DNA of 64,000 bases from Piliocolobus tephrosceles (Eukaryota > Chordata > Mammalia > Primates > Cercopithecidae): positions 51,205,387 to 51,269,386 of the forward strand of contig NC_045443.1 in the NCBI RefSeq assembly GCF_002776525.5. The letters are read 5' to 3'. The notes under the pieces were generated by a model that made no database searches, was not told the DNA's origin, and saw nothing but the letters and a program-made list of their open reading frames with translations. The position numbers and the translations under genes are program-made. Positions 23,661-34,897 of the stretch are shown piece after piece. Position 1 is the stretch's first letter; each line of letters starts with the position of its first letter.

Positions 23661-25075
23661 GCTATTGATTCCCACTTGGCTGGGAAGAGCAGACTCTGGT
23701 GCCCTCTCCCAGGCCAGACCCTGAAACCGTCGATGGCCCTTTCTCCGACTTTTCCATTTTTGTGGGGTTGAGACGCGCAATTGCAGTTGAAGGCCGTTCC
23801 CCAGATCCCACTGGTGCCACGATTTTGCCAAGGCAAGTTTGCGAACCCAAATGGCATCAAGATGCTGCCTCTGGGTTTGAGGGGATGGAGGGAGGTGACA
23901 CCTCAGTTTCAGGCACTTAGAAATCTCTCTCGGCCTTGATTCCTCCAACCCAGGATTCAAGGCATGCCGATCTATGCGCCGAGGCTTGGAAGGGGTGTGC
24001 GAGGCAGACGGGGTTATTAAAGGGGGAGCTTGGGGCTGAGCAAACTGGATCCCTTTGGGCAGGAAAGAAGAAAGAACAGTTCCTGGAAGGGAAAAAAAGA
24101 CACCCCGGGAGCTGTGTTTTGTGAGGGGAAGATGTTCTTATTATTGAGGTTAATCATGGTAATGATCTGATATCGCTGGGTCAGCCCAGGAGACCGCGCT
24201 CTCCAAAGTTCTTTCTCACAGAGGTTTCTCGAGGAGTCAAGGGTTCTCCAACTTGACTGTGGTTGGGGAAAATAAAATAAAGACCTCCAATCCCTTCCTC
24301 TGCCTTTTCCTCTCCCTCCCTTAAAAACTCCAGAAAAAGGGAAAGCTTATAAAATCTCCAACACCCCACTTTTTCCTCGACTCTCTCCAGTTTACTAAAA
24401 TGCATGGTCTTTGGGAATTGAGCTTTTCTGGATCACCCTTCTTGTGAAGCAACAGAGGTGACCCGACTGAGTCCCCATGAATTCTGACGCTGACCCTGGA
24501 GAGGACCCAGGATTCCCTTGCCTGCTATAGAATTCTCTCTCTATCCTTAGCTTTTCCCAGTCTCTGCCTTCTTTGCTCTTGGGTGCCTAATCTCATGGGT
24601 CTCTGGCAGTTCAAAGGCCAAGAACAGATTAAGGCACTTTGAGATACCCTCATAAACTCTTAAAAGTGTTTCCAGCTTCCTGTCATCTCTTTAATACTGG
24701 GAGGACCAGGCCAGGGAGCCCTCCATAAACTAACCTAAGGCCAGCCTGGTTTCTAGATCTTTTCAAGCCAAATTTAGGTTCCTTGAAAAATAAAACTCCC
24801 CCTCCCCAGCAAGAAATTCAGGTTACAAACCTGCAGCAGAGCAAGATTCCTGCATCCACACAGCAGAAGTTTCAGCAACAATTTTCATAATATGAAGAAT
24901 TAAAGCTTGCATCCAAGTTAGCAAGAGACACCCCAAACCAAGTTTTAAAAAGCAGTCTTGAAGAGGGGTGGGGGTCAATGAGGCTGGGATGAGGGAGGAA
25001 GGTGGTGGGGAACCCAATCTCTAACTAACAATTTCTCCAGCATAAAAATGAAACATCAAATTCGTTAGCCCAGGG
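23661..25075. other. Non-coding stretch before the RARE block
   Basis: No gene or transposon is seen. A compact block at about 24128-24195 has GGTTAATCATGGTAATGATC-type homeodomain sites next to a TGGGTCAGCCCAGG palindrome and looks like a conserved non-coding element. Confidence 0.45.
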
Positions 25076-25195
25076 CCTTCATTTTTCCCCTTCCACATTA
25101 TAACTAGTTATTGAACTCGCTGGAAGATCTAAAGGCCATTTGCGAAGAGACAAATTTCAATGGAGTTTCCTCATCAATAACCCCATGGCAGTGAC

Positions 25196-25252
25196 CTATT
25201 GGAACAAGTCAAACACCCGAGGTGAAATGCAGGTCACTCTGTCTAACCAATA
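25196..25252 (+). promoter_or_regulatory. HOXC4: DR5 retinoic acid response element flanked by CCAAT boxes
   Basis: AGGTGA at 25220-25225, a 5-base spacer AATGC, then AGGTCA at 25231-25236 form a direct repeat with spacing 5, the RAR/RXR arrangement. The element AGGTGAAATGCAGGTCA is, as I recall it, the same as the HOXD4 upstream RARE and close to that of HOXB4 (GGTGAA..GCAGGTCA). It lies 4.6 kb before the HOXC4 start, the expected side for a Hox4 neural enhancer. An inverted CCAAT box (CTATTGG 25196-25202) and a direct one (CCAATA 25247-25252) flank it symmetrically. Confidence 0.7.
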
Positions 25253-25432
25253 TTAAAATGTGGCCACTTTTTAAAAAGCCACTTTAAACGAGATTTAAGG
25301 AAAATTGAATTCCAAGGAAGGCAAGGCAAGGCAGGGGAAATCCATGAGAGGACCTCGCCTACGGTCTCCAAACAAACAAGAGAAATTCATCTTCAATATT
25401 TTAAAGGGGGGCAAATTAACATTCCATGATTG

Positions 25433-25465
<33 letters not shown>
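25433..25465. repeat. Poly-T tract
   Basis: 33 consecutive T. No recognisable SINE body is attached on either side. Confidence 0.9.
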
Positions 25466-25468
<3 letters not shown>

Positions 25469-25645
25469 AGACTATAAGCTATTCCAGGAGAAGAAAAAAG
25501 GTTGAGTATTTTCTGGTGACACATCCAGGTTATTAAAATCATTTTAGACCAATTCATTACTTTTACTGACAAGAGATTTAAGAAAAAATCAATTAAGCAT
25601 TTGCATATTCTTTTGCATGCATTAGCCCTCGCTGGGGCATTAGAA

Positions 25646-25648
<3 letters not shown>

Positions 25649-25680
<32 letters not shown>
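25649..25680. repeat. (CA)n microsatellite
   Basis: About 32 bp of CA repeat with one CATA interruption at the end. Confidence 0.9.
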
Positions 25681-25682
<2 letters not shown>

Positions 25683-27849
25683 AAAAAAATGGAATATGAG
25701 CCTTGATTTAGTTTGGGGTTTTCAAGTTGCCCAAAGGAAAAAAAATCAAAGTGAAATGAATTGCCTGATTGCATACCATCTAAAAGTCAATTTATATGAG
25801 TGAAAGGAAACAGACATGTTGCAATTTTTAATCCCTAAAACAACAACAACAACAACATTCACACACATAAACCCTGCATTTTAAAGAGTAGGGAAAGGAA
25901 TGACCCTCATTTTCCTTCCCTTTGCCCTCCAAATCCTGAATTGGTTCACCCATTTATTTTTCTCCCTTGGAAAAATCAGAGAGGGGTGAGATTTTAATGC
26001 AGCAGAGAATCTGTGGAGCCGCTGAGCTCTCTCAGCCAGCAGCTTGTTACTGGGGAGGGGAGGAATATGGGTTATCCAACGGTCAGTATGGTAATCCAGG
26101 CACAATAAGGCCTCACACACAATGGACACATATTTTTCTTCAGCGATGTCAGAAGGGAAGCGCTTTGTACTGAAACATGTTTCCGAAAGAGAAACCAAAT
26201 CGAGATTTAGAAAGGAGATGGGGTGGAGGGGCAATTGCAGAGAGCATTTGGATGCTGGCAAAAGGTAGTCAGAAAAAGTAAAAATAAATAAAACTGGGGC
26301 AAAGTAAGGTGGAGGACAGGGCAGAGGTGCGGTCCCTGGGCCAGCAAGGCAGGAGGCAGGAGGGTGAAACACAAAAGAAGACAGGACCAGATACAAGGAT
26401 TCATCACAGATGAGAGCTGCTTTAGTACCCCCACCCCCTCCCAATTAAGCCATTGCTAAGTGCAAAAGCCCTTCGAACGGATTTTATTTCTGTGCCTGTA
26501 ATAATATCCAGGTGAAAATGTTTGTGTGTATGTGTGTGGTATTTTACCCATGTGATAGGCGACTTCCTTGCTATTAAGCTATAGGAGCCCAAAGGGAGTT
26601 GCTGTTGTTGTTTTGTAAATGATATAGATGAGTGTGGGCACATTTGGGGGAACCTTGGAGATTTCACTTTCTGGATGTGCACGTTGAATTAGCTGCACAA
26701 ACCTGGAATGAGAACTCTACATATTTATAGCTGCATAAAGAGGCATTTAATATATTAATAAACATTAATAGTGTGCATGCATATATGTTAACCATAATAA
26801 CCAAAGACAGACTTGACATTCAGTTGGGGGCATCTGAACCCTCTGTGTCTACTACTTACACTGGCCCAAAGTCAGTCTCCTTGACCCACCTGTAGAAGTT
26901 CAGAAACCTGGCCAGGATGGGATGTAACAGGCAACATATTGGGGAGGACTCCTTAACAAGTCCAGGAGGGTGAAGATTGAAGAAAAGAGGGTTAGGGCCA
27001 GGGCAGGGATGGTAGAAGGTGAGTGTGAGGGCTGAGAGGAGGAGAGTCAGGCTCACAGCTCACCTTTCCAGGTGAGGCAGCTGTATCCAGGTACAGGCCT
27101 AGAAGGGGGACAGGGAGTGGGGCCCGGTTTCCTCCCTCTTCATCAACCCTCTCCCCACTGTACCAAAGTTTGCTGAGCTTTGGACTTCCCCATGGAGTTA
27201 TCTGGGACTATAGTTCAGACTTAGGTACTAGCATTCAGCACTGGTTTCCCTTTGCCCTCTTCCAGCAATTTTTAATGAACCCACCCCCACCATCAATGAT
27301 TAAAATAAGACAACCCTCACACAACCCAAACCACTGTTAACCAAGCAGTAGCCTTCCTCTGCCCCCTCACTCACAGTCTCAAGTTCCTCTCTAACCTAAT
27401 CAGCCTGTCCTCACATGCAGAGGGTTCCAGACAAGAGTGGGCAAGGGTTCTCAGCCAACTCTGAGAATTTGGGAATCTCCATAAGAGGTGGTCAGCCTCT
27501 GGGGAACTCCTGTTCCTTCACCTGGCCAGGTGACAGTGGGGATGGGCACTGTCCTCTTGGAGAGAGAGTATTCAGGGACCCCCAAGCGCCAGCTCTTTGG
27601 AAGCTAAGCGCTGGCCCTGCTGAGCCTGGGGTGGGGTTGGGGGCCTAAACATTAGAAGAGGGAAGGCAGGGAGGGCCCAGGCGGGAATTGGCACCCTTTG
27701 GGCACTGCCTGTGGTCCAGCTTCCCTCTCATTCCAGCCCTCTGGGGAAGCCCTAATTTGGAAGTGCGAACCCTCTCCAACATCCCAAAGGTGATGAAAAA
27801 AGGATGGGAATCTCTTGCCTTCAGTCTCCCTCTCACAAGGGCTTTATTT

Positions 27850-28340
27850 TTTTTTCCTTTTCCCCTCCTTATTCCCTTAATTGCAGATGTTCTAATTAAA
27901 CCCTCAAATAGTTGTTATGCCGTTTTAAAAGGTACTTATTCAAGTGTCAACCAGGCTGGGCTGGGAGGAGGCAGCGTAGGGCGGCGAATTAAAGGTAGAT
28001 TGACTAATCACGGCGGCGATCATAATAATAAAATCAGAGGGGAAAAAATCACATTACGACTTTTCGTGGAAAGGAGGGAGCAGGCAGCCAGCGGCCGCCA
28101 GCCCCGCGCCGCCACCGACACAAAGAGTGCGGGCGATTCCGCGAGACTGATTTATGACGTTTTACAGCCCTATAAAAGCTCTAGCGACGAGGCAAGCGCT
28201 CCTACCACCGCTGGCAGATTTAGTCTAATAAATAAAACATAAACAGTTAACTTTATGTGTCACTTTTATTGTTATCAAGTAAAATATAGCCGAGCCTCGG
28301 CAAGCTATGATTTTAAACTATAATTGTTATCAAGTACAAC
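27850..28340 (+). promoter_or_regulatory. Conserved-looking block with TATA box and duplicated motif upstream of HOXC4
   Basis: This 490-bp block is dense in homeodomain-type words. It includes TGACTAATCAC (about 28000-28010), TGATTTATGAC (28148-28158, a PBX-HOX half-composite) and a clear TATAAAAGC at 28171-28179. Downstream, the 14-mer ATTGTTATCAAGTA occurs twice (28268-28281 and 28323-28336), and between the copies lies the GCCGAG/CTCGGC inverted repeat. It sits 1.6 kb before HOXC4 and could be an alternative promoter or enhancer. No exon follows that I can define. Confidence 0.5.
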
Positions 28341-28549
28341 AAGGGGACCCGGCTCCCTCCCTGGGCTCTCCCCTCTGCTACCCCCCCCAACTCTGAGTTA
28401 TGGGCGATCAGTTAATTGGAATCGGTGGCCTGACAGGGCCACCCCTAGCTGGGGGCGGGGTTGGTTAGGAAAGCAGCTTTTCCTGGCCCCCTCCCTCCTC
28501 TATGGCCCTGCCACCCTCCTCCATCAGAGTACTACTGTGAGTGGGTGGC

Positions 28550-28550
<1 letters not shown>

Positions 28551-28589
<39 letters not shown>
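28551..28589. repeat. (GT)n microsatellite
   Basis: About 39 bp of uninterrupted GT repeat. Confidence 0.95.
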
Positions 28590-28593
<4 letters not shown>

Positions 28594-29690
28594 GGCTGGA
28601 GACCCCCAAGGCTGGCCCTGCCTCCCCAACTTGGTGAGCTTAGCCTTCCGTTTTTGGAAAGCAGCCTGGAGCTCGCCCTTAGGAATTCGTGTTTACATGT
28701 AAACACACGTGTTACATGGATACAGCTCCTAGCCAGAAGCAAGCAGGCTCTACCCACACAGGCCTCCCTATTAGCTAGGTCTGCCCTCTGTGGGGACAGA
28801 GAAAGCGCTCTCAGGGTCTTGGCTGGGCACCATCAGAGGGCACTGACTCCTGGCAGAAAGCTCTCCTCCGTGCCCCATCTCCTTGGAGATAATTGTCAGA
28901 AAATAGCAGGCCGGGCTGAATGGGGAGTGGAAACAGGAGCCAGCAGTAGAAGAGATCCTCTGCTCTGGGGCTGGGGCAGGGAGGGTCAGTGGGTAGCAGG
29001 GGAAGGCGAGACTTCTGAATTCTGCTTTTGCCAACCACTTCCTGTCTCTCTTCAGCGGGGGCTCAACCCCCAGACCTCCAGAAATGACGTCAGAATCATT
29101 TGCATCCCGCTGCCTCTACCTGCCTGGTCCAGCTGGGACCCTGCCTCGCCGGCCCCATGGCCAGAGGGTTGGGTGAGTGTGTATGGGGAAGAGGGCTGGA
29201 CTCTGGTATCCTTGGATGGGGGGCGCTCCAGGCTCTCCAGCCTCCTCGGCTCAGCCTGGGCCCCTCCCCATCCAACCTCCACTCCAGTCCTCATTCAACT
29301 TCCTCTTCCTGCGAAAGAGGGGCGCTGCCCGGTGACCTACACAGACTGAGACACAATCGCCATGAATGGAGACCTCTGGAAAAGCTCAAGAGCCGAGGCC
29401 CACGGGGCCCAGCAGAGGCCTGAGGGGAGACCCTGGGCGGGGGCTGAATCACTGCCTCCCGACAGCCCCCCAATGCCCGGGCTTTGGAGGGGAGCCGGGA
29501 GCTTCCCATCTCCTTTTGCAGGGGAGGGTTGTCAGTCTGGCAGGATGTGCACTGGGGGCACCCCAACCCCTGCCAGCTAACCCCACATCACCACCACCCA
29601 CCCCCCAGCACCACCACCACTACACACACAAAAAAATTGGATACATTTTGAATAAAGCGATTCGGTTCCTTATCCGGGGACTGGGTTGCT
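28590..29690. other. HOXC4 upstream flank
   Basis: No gene is seen. It contains an 18-bp palindrome (28689-28706) and, at about 29311-29329, GCGAAAGAGGGGCGCTGCC, a weak CTCF-like match lacking the CCA part. A CACC/CCACAC low-complexity run lies at 29586-29630. Confidence 0.5.
28689..28706. promoter_or_regulatory. 18-bp palindrome of two forkhead sites
   Basis: GTGTTTACATGTAAACAC is a perfect palindrome made of two TGTTTAC forkhead motifs facing each other. An overlapping ACACGTGT E-box palindrome follows at 28705-28712. It lies 1.1 kb before the HOXC4 start codon. Binding is not known. Confidence 0.5.
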
Positions 29691-29694
29691 CCGT

Positions 29695-29814
29695 GTGATT
29701 GGCCGGCGGAGTCACATGGTGAAAGTAACTTTACAGGGTCGCTAGCTAGTAGGAGGGCTTTATGGAGCAGAAAAACGACAAAGCGAGAAAAATTATTTTC
29801 CACTCCAGAAATTA
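29695..29814 (+). promoter_or_regulatory. HOXC4: HOXC4 proximal promoter and leader
   Basis: An inverted CCAAT box (GATTGGCC, ATTGG at 29698-29702) is followed by an E-box TCACATGG (29712-29719), a GCTAGCTAG stretch and TTTATGG (about 29759-29765). No good TATA is seen. The known human short HOXC4 transcript starts close to the coding start, consistent with this position. Confidence 0.55.
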
Positions 29815-31098
29815 ATGATCATGAGCTCGTATTTGATGGACTCTAACTACATCGATCCGAAATTTCCTCCATGCGAAGAATATTCGCAAAATAGCTACAT
29901 CCCTGAACACAGTCCGGAATATTACGGCCGGACCAGGGAATCGGGATTCCAGCATCACCACCAGGAGCTGTACCCACCACCGCCTCCGCGCCCTAGCTAC
30001 CCTGAGCGCCAGTATAGCTGCACCAGTCTCCAGGGGCCGGGCAATTCGCGAGGCCACGGGCCGGCCCAGGCGGGCCACCACCACCCCGAGAAATCACAGT
30101 CGCTCTGCGAGCCGGCGCCTCTCTCAGGCGCCTCCGCCTCCCCGTCCCCAGCCCCGCCAGCCTGCAGCCAGCCAGCCCCAGACCATCCCTCCAGCGCCGC
30201 CAGCAAGCAACCCATAGTCTACCCATGGATGAAAAAAATTCACGTTAGCACGGGTAGGCAACTTTGCTTTTTGCTCCCCCCCTCCCTCCCTTCTTCCCTA
30301 GCTCTCCCCACCCTCCTCGGCCCCCTCTGGCCCCCGTCCTCCTTTCTCTCCTTCCCCCTCTCTCTCCAGGAGCGACTCTGGGTTAGCACAATTGAACTGG
30401 ATTTACGAGCGAGAATGGGTAATTACATCCCCCATAAATTTTATGGCTTAGCTACTCTGGGCAGTCCGAGCCATGTGCTACGATCTGTTATGTATGTGTG
30501 AAAACTATGCTCGCTTTCTAAGGGCGCATAAATAATTCAGTGTCGTTACAATGAGGATTCCCCTCTTATTACACTACAAAGTCTTCAGCTTCCTTCAACT
30601 TCTTTATAACCCATTTAAGCTTGATGACTTTATTTCCACCACTCCCTCCTCCTGTTCCTCAGAGCTGAGGATGGGGGGTGGGGGGCGGGGTGCCTGCTGC
30701 CTCTGAACCCCACTATTTGCTTTTCCCCTCCCCATCCCCCAGTGAACCCCAATTATAACGGAGGGGAACCCAAGCGCTCGAGAACAGCCTACACCCGGCA
30801 GCAAGTCCTGGAATTAGAGAAAGAGTTTCATTACAACCGCTACCTGACCCGAAGGAGAAGGATCGAGATCGCCCACTCGCTGTGCCTCTCTGAGAGGCAG
30901 ATCAAAATCTGGTTCCAAAACCGTCGCATGAAATGGAAGAAGGACCACCGACTCCCCAACACCAAAGTCAGGTCAGCACCCCCGGCCGGCGCTGCGCCCA
31001 GCACCCTTTCGGCAGCTACCCCGGGCACTTCTGAAGACCACTCCCAGAGCGCCACGCCGCCGGAGCAGCAACGGGCAGAGGACATTACCAGGTTATAA
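29815..31098 (+). CDS. HOXC4: HOXC4, homeobox protein Hox-C4 (two exons)
   Basis: Coding exons are 29815-30253 and 30743-31098, with donor G|GTAGGC and acceptor CCCCCAG, giving 264 codons, the known length. The start MIMSSYLMDS matches the Hox4 signature (HOXB4 begins MAMSS), so the first of two close ATGs is chosen. Conserved PKFPPCEEYSQ follows. A proline run (PPPPPRP) is near residue 55 and an Ala/Ser/Pro-rich region spans about 100-130. The hexapeptide VYPWMK is at 135-140 and the homeodomain at 156-215 with IKIWFQNRRMKWKK, followed by the Hox4-type DHRLPNTK. It is a nuclear transcription factor of the cervical region, also known in lymphoid cells. It is the last HOXC gene; groups 1-3 are absent downstream. 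No disabling change is seen. Confidence 0.98.
30254..30742 (+). other. HOXC4: HOXC4 intron with CCATAAA/TTTATGG palindrome
   Basis: This 489-bp intron starts with a C/T-rich stretch. At 30432-30446, CCATAAATTTTATGG places two CDX/Hox-type sites back to back, and a GGTAATTACATC homeodomain site lies just before. The 12-mer CCATAAATTTTA is shared with the HOXC5 intron (9592-9603). Confidence 0.75.
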
Positions 31099-31875
31099 AA
31101 CATAACTCACACCCCTGCCCCCACCCCATGCCCCCACCCTCCCCTCACACACAAATTGACTCTTATTTATAGAATTTAATATATATATATATATATCGGT
31201 TCTTTTCTCTCTTCCTCTCACCTTGTCCCTTGTCAGTTCCAAACAGACAAAACAGATAAACAAACAAGCCCCCTGCCCTCCTCTGCCTTCCACTGTTAAG
31301 GACCCTTTTAAGCATGTGATGTTGTCTTAGCATGGTACCTGCTGGGTGTTTTTTTTTTTTTTTTTTTTAAGGCCATTTGGGGGGTTATTTATTTTTTAAG
31401 AAAAAAACTGCAAAAAATATATATTGCAAGGTGTGATAGTCTGGTTTGGGTGAATTTCAGGGGAAATGAGGAAAAGAAAAAAGGAAAAAGATTTTAAAGC
31501 CAATTCTCATCCTTCTCCTCCTCCTTCTTCCCCCCTCTTTCCTTAGGCCTTTTGCATTGAAAATGCACCAGGGGAGGTTAGTGGGGGGGAAGTCATTTTA
31601 AGGAGAACAAAGCTATGAAGTTCTTTTGTATTATTGTTGGGGGGTGTGCGGGAGGAGAGGGGGCAAAGACAGCAGACAAAGCTAAATGCATCTGGAGAGC
31701 CTCTCAGAGCTGTTCAGTTTGAGGAGCCAAAAGAAAATCAAAATGAACTTTCAGTTCAGAGAGGCAGTCTATAGGTAGAATCTCTCCCCACCCCCATCGT
31801 GGCTATTGTGTTTTTGGACTGAATTTACTTGATTATTGTAAAACTTGCAATAAAGAATTTTAGTGTTGATGTGAA
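31099..31875 (+). other. HOXC4: HOXC4 3' untranslated region
   Basis: The trailer has a TATATA run (about 31179-31197), a T18 tract (31351-31368) and several AT-rich words. No miRNA target is called with confidence. Confidence 0.7.
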
Positions 31876-31897
31876 ATGCCCCGTGATCAATAATAAA
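31849..31897 (+). terminator. HOXC4: HOXC4 polyadenylation signals
   Basis: Two canonical AATAAA hexamers lie at 31849-31854 and 31892-31897, about 750-800 bases after the stop. Cleavage is expected between about 31870 and 31920. Confidence 0.7.
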
Positions 31898-33139
31898 CCA
31901 GTGGATGTGAATTAGTTTTACGTCAATGTCTGATGGTTTCTTTTTATCCCCCTCCTTTCTCTGGCCTGGTAACATCCCTCTATAGTTCTCTATAGTTGCC
32001 TAAGTTTACTTTAAACAAACACACAAATCTTAGCTCTCCATTAGTCTTCCAATGTCCTTAGAAGAAACAGCAAAAGGGTTGGGGTATGGGATCTTCAGAA
32101 GAGGGGATGTGGAAGATTAAGGCTAATTTCTCCAGTCCCCTTGCTTCCCCCTGAGGCTGCAGAGAGGCCGGACTCCTCTGGGGGCACTTTAGTGGAGCTA
32201 AGGGTGGGGGGTGTCTCACTTTTCTATAGTTAGGTACAGTTTCTTTCTGTATATTCTCTCTCTTCCCTTCTCCCTCCTCTGTGCTGAGTAGGCCTGCCTA
32301 ATTTGTAGACAAGAGGGCAAGTTTAGGGAGTGGGAAGAAGAGTTTTCTTTCATCTTTAGGGCTCTTTTGGGATGAGGGATTAAGGAAGACATCCCCTCAA
32401 CATTTGAGTTCTTAAAAGAAGAAAGGTTTCGAGCTGGTGATTCTGAAGCAGCAAAGTGACCTATCAGGATGCCTTCTCTGTTTGTTTAGGCTTGGAAAAA
32501 GGGGTAAGGTGGAGGCCAGAGGCTGTGAGTTAGCCTTGTTATGGATAGGCCTCAAAGGCTGATGCCTGGAGATAATAAAAGATTTTTGCCTTTTTATTCT
32601 CTTCTATTATGGACCTGCCAGGTGTTGAGAAGAGACTTAGGGAGAGTCAAGGACCAACCTCTCTTTCTATAACCTCCCAGGTCCTGGCAGTGTATGGGGA
32701 TAGCCTGAACAAGCCTCTCTGGCTGTAAAGAAATAAATTAATTAAATAAAATTGTTTCCTTGGGGCTAAAAAAGAAACAAAAAATCTTGCCTGGATTACC
32801 TGAATAATACATTCAAGCCAAAGGCTCCCAAATAATTCTGGTCTGGGAACCAGGCCCTAGCAAGGCCTGCTTAATTTTTTGCTTGTTTGTTAGGAGAAGG
32901 TGGGAGGAGGGCTGTTGGTGAGCTTCTTCTCAGATAATTTATCCGTATTTCAAGAAGAAAGGCAATTGGAAGTAGAAGACAGAGGGAGAAGAGATCTAGG
33001 GCATGCGGGGAAGCCAGGGATACCCCTTCCCCCATCCCCAAATTCTGGAGTGAAAGGCAACAGCAGGACTAAGTTGTACAAATCACATTGGTGTGATTTG
33101 AATTTATTTCCTTTTGAACCACTTGCTGGATGTTACTTG

Positions 33140-33140
<1 letters not shown>

Positions 33141-33179
<39 letters not shown>
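33141..33179. repeat. (TG)n microsatellite
   Basis: About 39 bp of uninterrupted TG repeat. Confidence 0.95.
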
Positions 33180-33182
<3 letters not shown>

Positions 33183-34848
33183 CATGCCCTCACAAGTGTG
33201 TGTGTTAGGGGGAATCTCTTAGTCCTTTAGGTCTACTTTTCCTCCCTCAGTGGTACCCTGGAGACAACAAAACATGCTGCCTACAGTGCGAGGAGGCAGG
33301 CCAACAATTATCTGGAGCTTTTTATATGATCAAGTGAATTAGGGGCCAAATCTAACTGTAGCCCCTATCGTCTTGAGGCGATTGCCCTTGGAACAGAAAA
33401 AGGGGGTTCTAGCTGCGCTTGTGAAAAGGGAAGGAAGGTCTAAGGGCACCAGGGTGTCTTTTCAAGCCTGTAAAGGAGCTAAGATGGAAAGCAGGGAAGG
33501 GGTAAATTGAGATCCATGGTTCTTTCCTAAGTTTGCTCGTGTGACTTTCAGGGAGTTTATCCCTCTCCTCCCAAAAGTGGAAGAGATGAGAGTGAGGAGG
33601 GGAAAATTACTACATTTTATTTCCTAAGTTTCTGCCTGAAATTGCTGAAGGAACACTCTAGTTGAGGAAAAGCAGCATAAAAGGTTTGGAACACTTATTT
33701 TATTTCCCCTTCTTATGTCTTCTGTTTCTTCTCCTTCCTCTTCCCTCACATACATGGTCATTCTGTGTGTGTCTCCTTCTGTCCTTTATGGTCCGAAAAG
33801 GAGAAACATCAGAAATCTATAATTCTTGACAAATGAACCCAAACTAAAATCCCTTACATTTGAGTTTGAAGATTTTGTCCTCTGGCCTTCCCTCCAGTGG
33901 GCTCCATTTTCTCCCCTTTCCCCAAAGTTCTCCTTTGCCTTGGACTTCGACACCCAGAATGGCAGGGCAGGGTTGGGGGGGGGCAATCTGGGCCGAGGGC
34001 CCCAAGCCCCAGCAGTCTTGGTCCCTACTGCTCTGCCTGATGCTGCTACAGCCTCACTGGAAGCTGAGGGCTGAGCTTTTATTTAAGTTGGGTTGAGCAG
34101 TGGGGAAAGGCTGGGGGGGAGGACACAGCCCAGGTTCACGGGGAGGACACAGCATTTTCTCTCCCGTTGCCTTTATATTCTGCAGCGCCTCTGACCTCTC
34201 CCCCACCCCCATCTCTGACCCTCCCAAGCCAGCCCTTGCTCAGCCCTGGTCTCCAGATAGGATGCCACTGCTTTTGTAGGACTGGGGATTTCTTGCCCAG
34301 AGTAATGGGAGAGGCAAGGCGCATGAATGCCTGTAAGTGCATTGTATCCCTCTCTCTTCAATGGCTAAGTAAAAAGAAGACGGGTGAAACGGCGACACCG
34401 ATCTTCCAGGGTTCCTTCTCTCCAAGTGCCAGGAGATCCCCACAGGCCAAAGATCCCTTTGACATGTAAGTAGTTAGCTCTCGGTCTGCTCTGGGGGTGA
34501 GGAGCACAAAAGTTTAAACTCTATTTGCCAGTCAATTTTTGTCACGATCCCCGGTGTTAGGGAGTGAAGGCGGGAAATCCAATTGTGAGCGGAGGGGTTC
34601 TGCTTGGAGAAAAAGACGTTTCTGTGCCGAGTCTGTGTACCTGGGGAGTAAAGAAATTTGGTCAAGAGAGAGAGAGTGTGAGAAAGTTAGACTGAGGGAA
34701 AAGGACTGGGGCACTTTCCCTGTCCGAGGGTCTCTGCTGTTGTTTGTGTAAAGTTTCCTACGAAGTTTTCTCTGCAATCTGTGCTTCAGTTTTCTTTCTG
34801 CTTGGATTTGGCAGATTGAAATCCAGAGACAGCTTCCCACAGCTAGGG

Positions 34849-34849
<1 letters not shown>

Positions 34850-34897
<48 letters not shown>
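34850..34897. repeat. (TG)n microsatellite
   Basis: About 48 bp of uninterrupted GT repeat. Confidence 0.95.

Larger units (their letters stand above)
25254..27840. other. Intergenic region with AT-rich runs
   Basis: No gene is seen. It holds a T33 tract (25433-25465), a CA microsatellite (25649-25680), an (ACA)n run at about 25840-25856 and AT-rich segments near 26700-26790. A CTTTTTAAAAAG palindrome lies at about 25268-25279. Confidence 0.5.

Noticed and set aside
29311..29329. GCGAAAGAGGGGCGCTGCC as a CTCF site
   Set aside because: The CCA half of the core is absent; noted only as a weak match within the HOXC4 flank.
28324..29349. Open frames spanning the GT repeat and HOXC4 flank
   Set aside because: Translations of a microsatellite and unique flank with no domain or splice support.
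31744..31758. TGAACTTTCAGTTCA as a nuclear receptor inverted repeat
   Set aside because: An IR3 of non-optimal orientation in a 3' UTR; likely chance.
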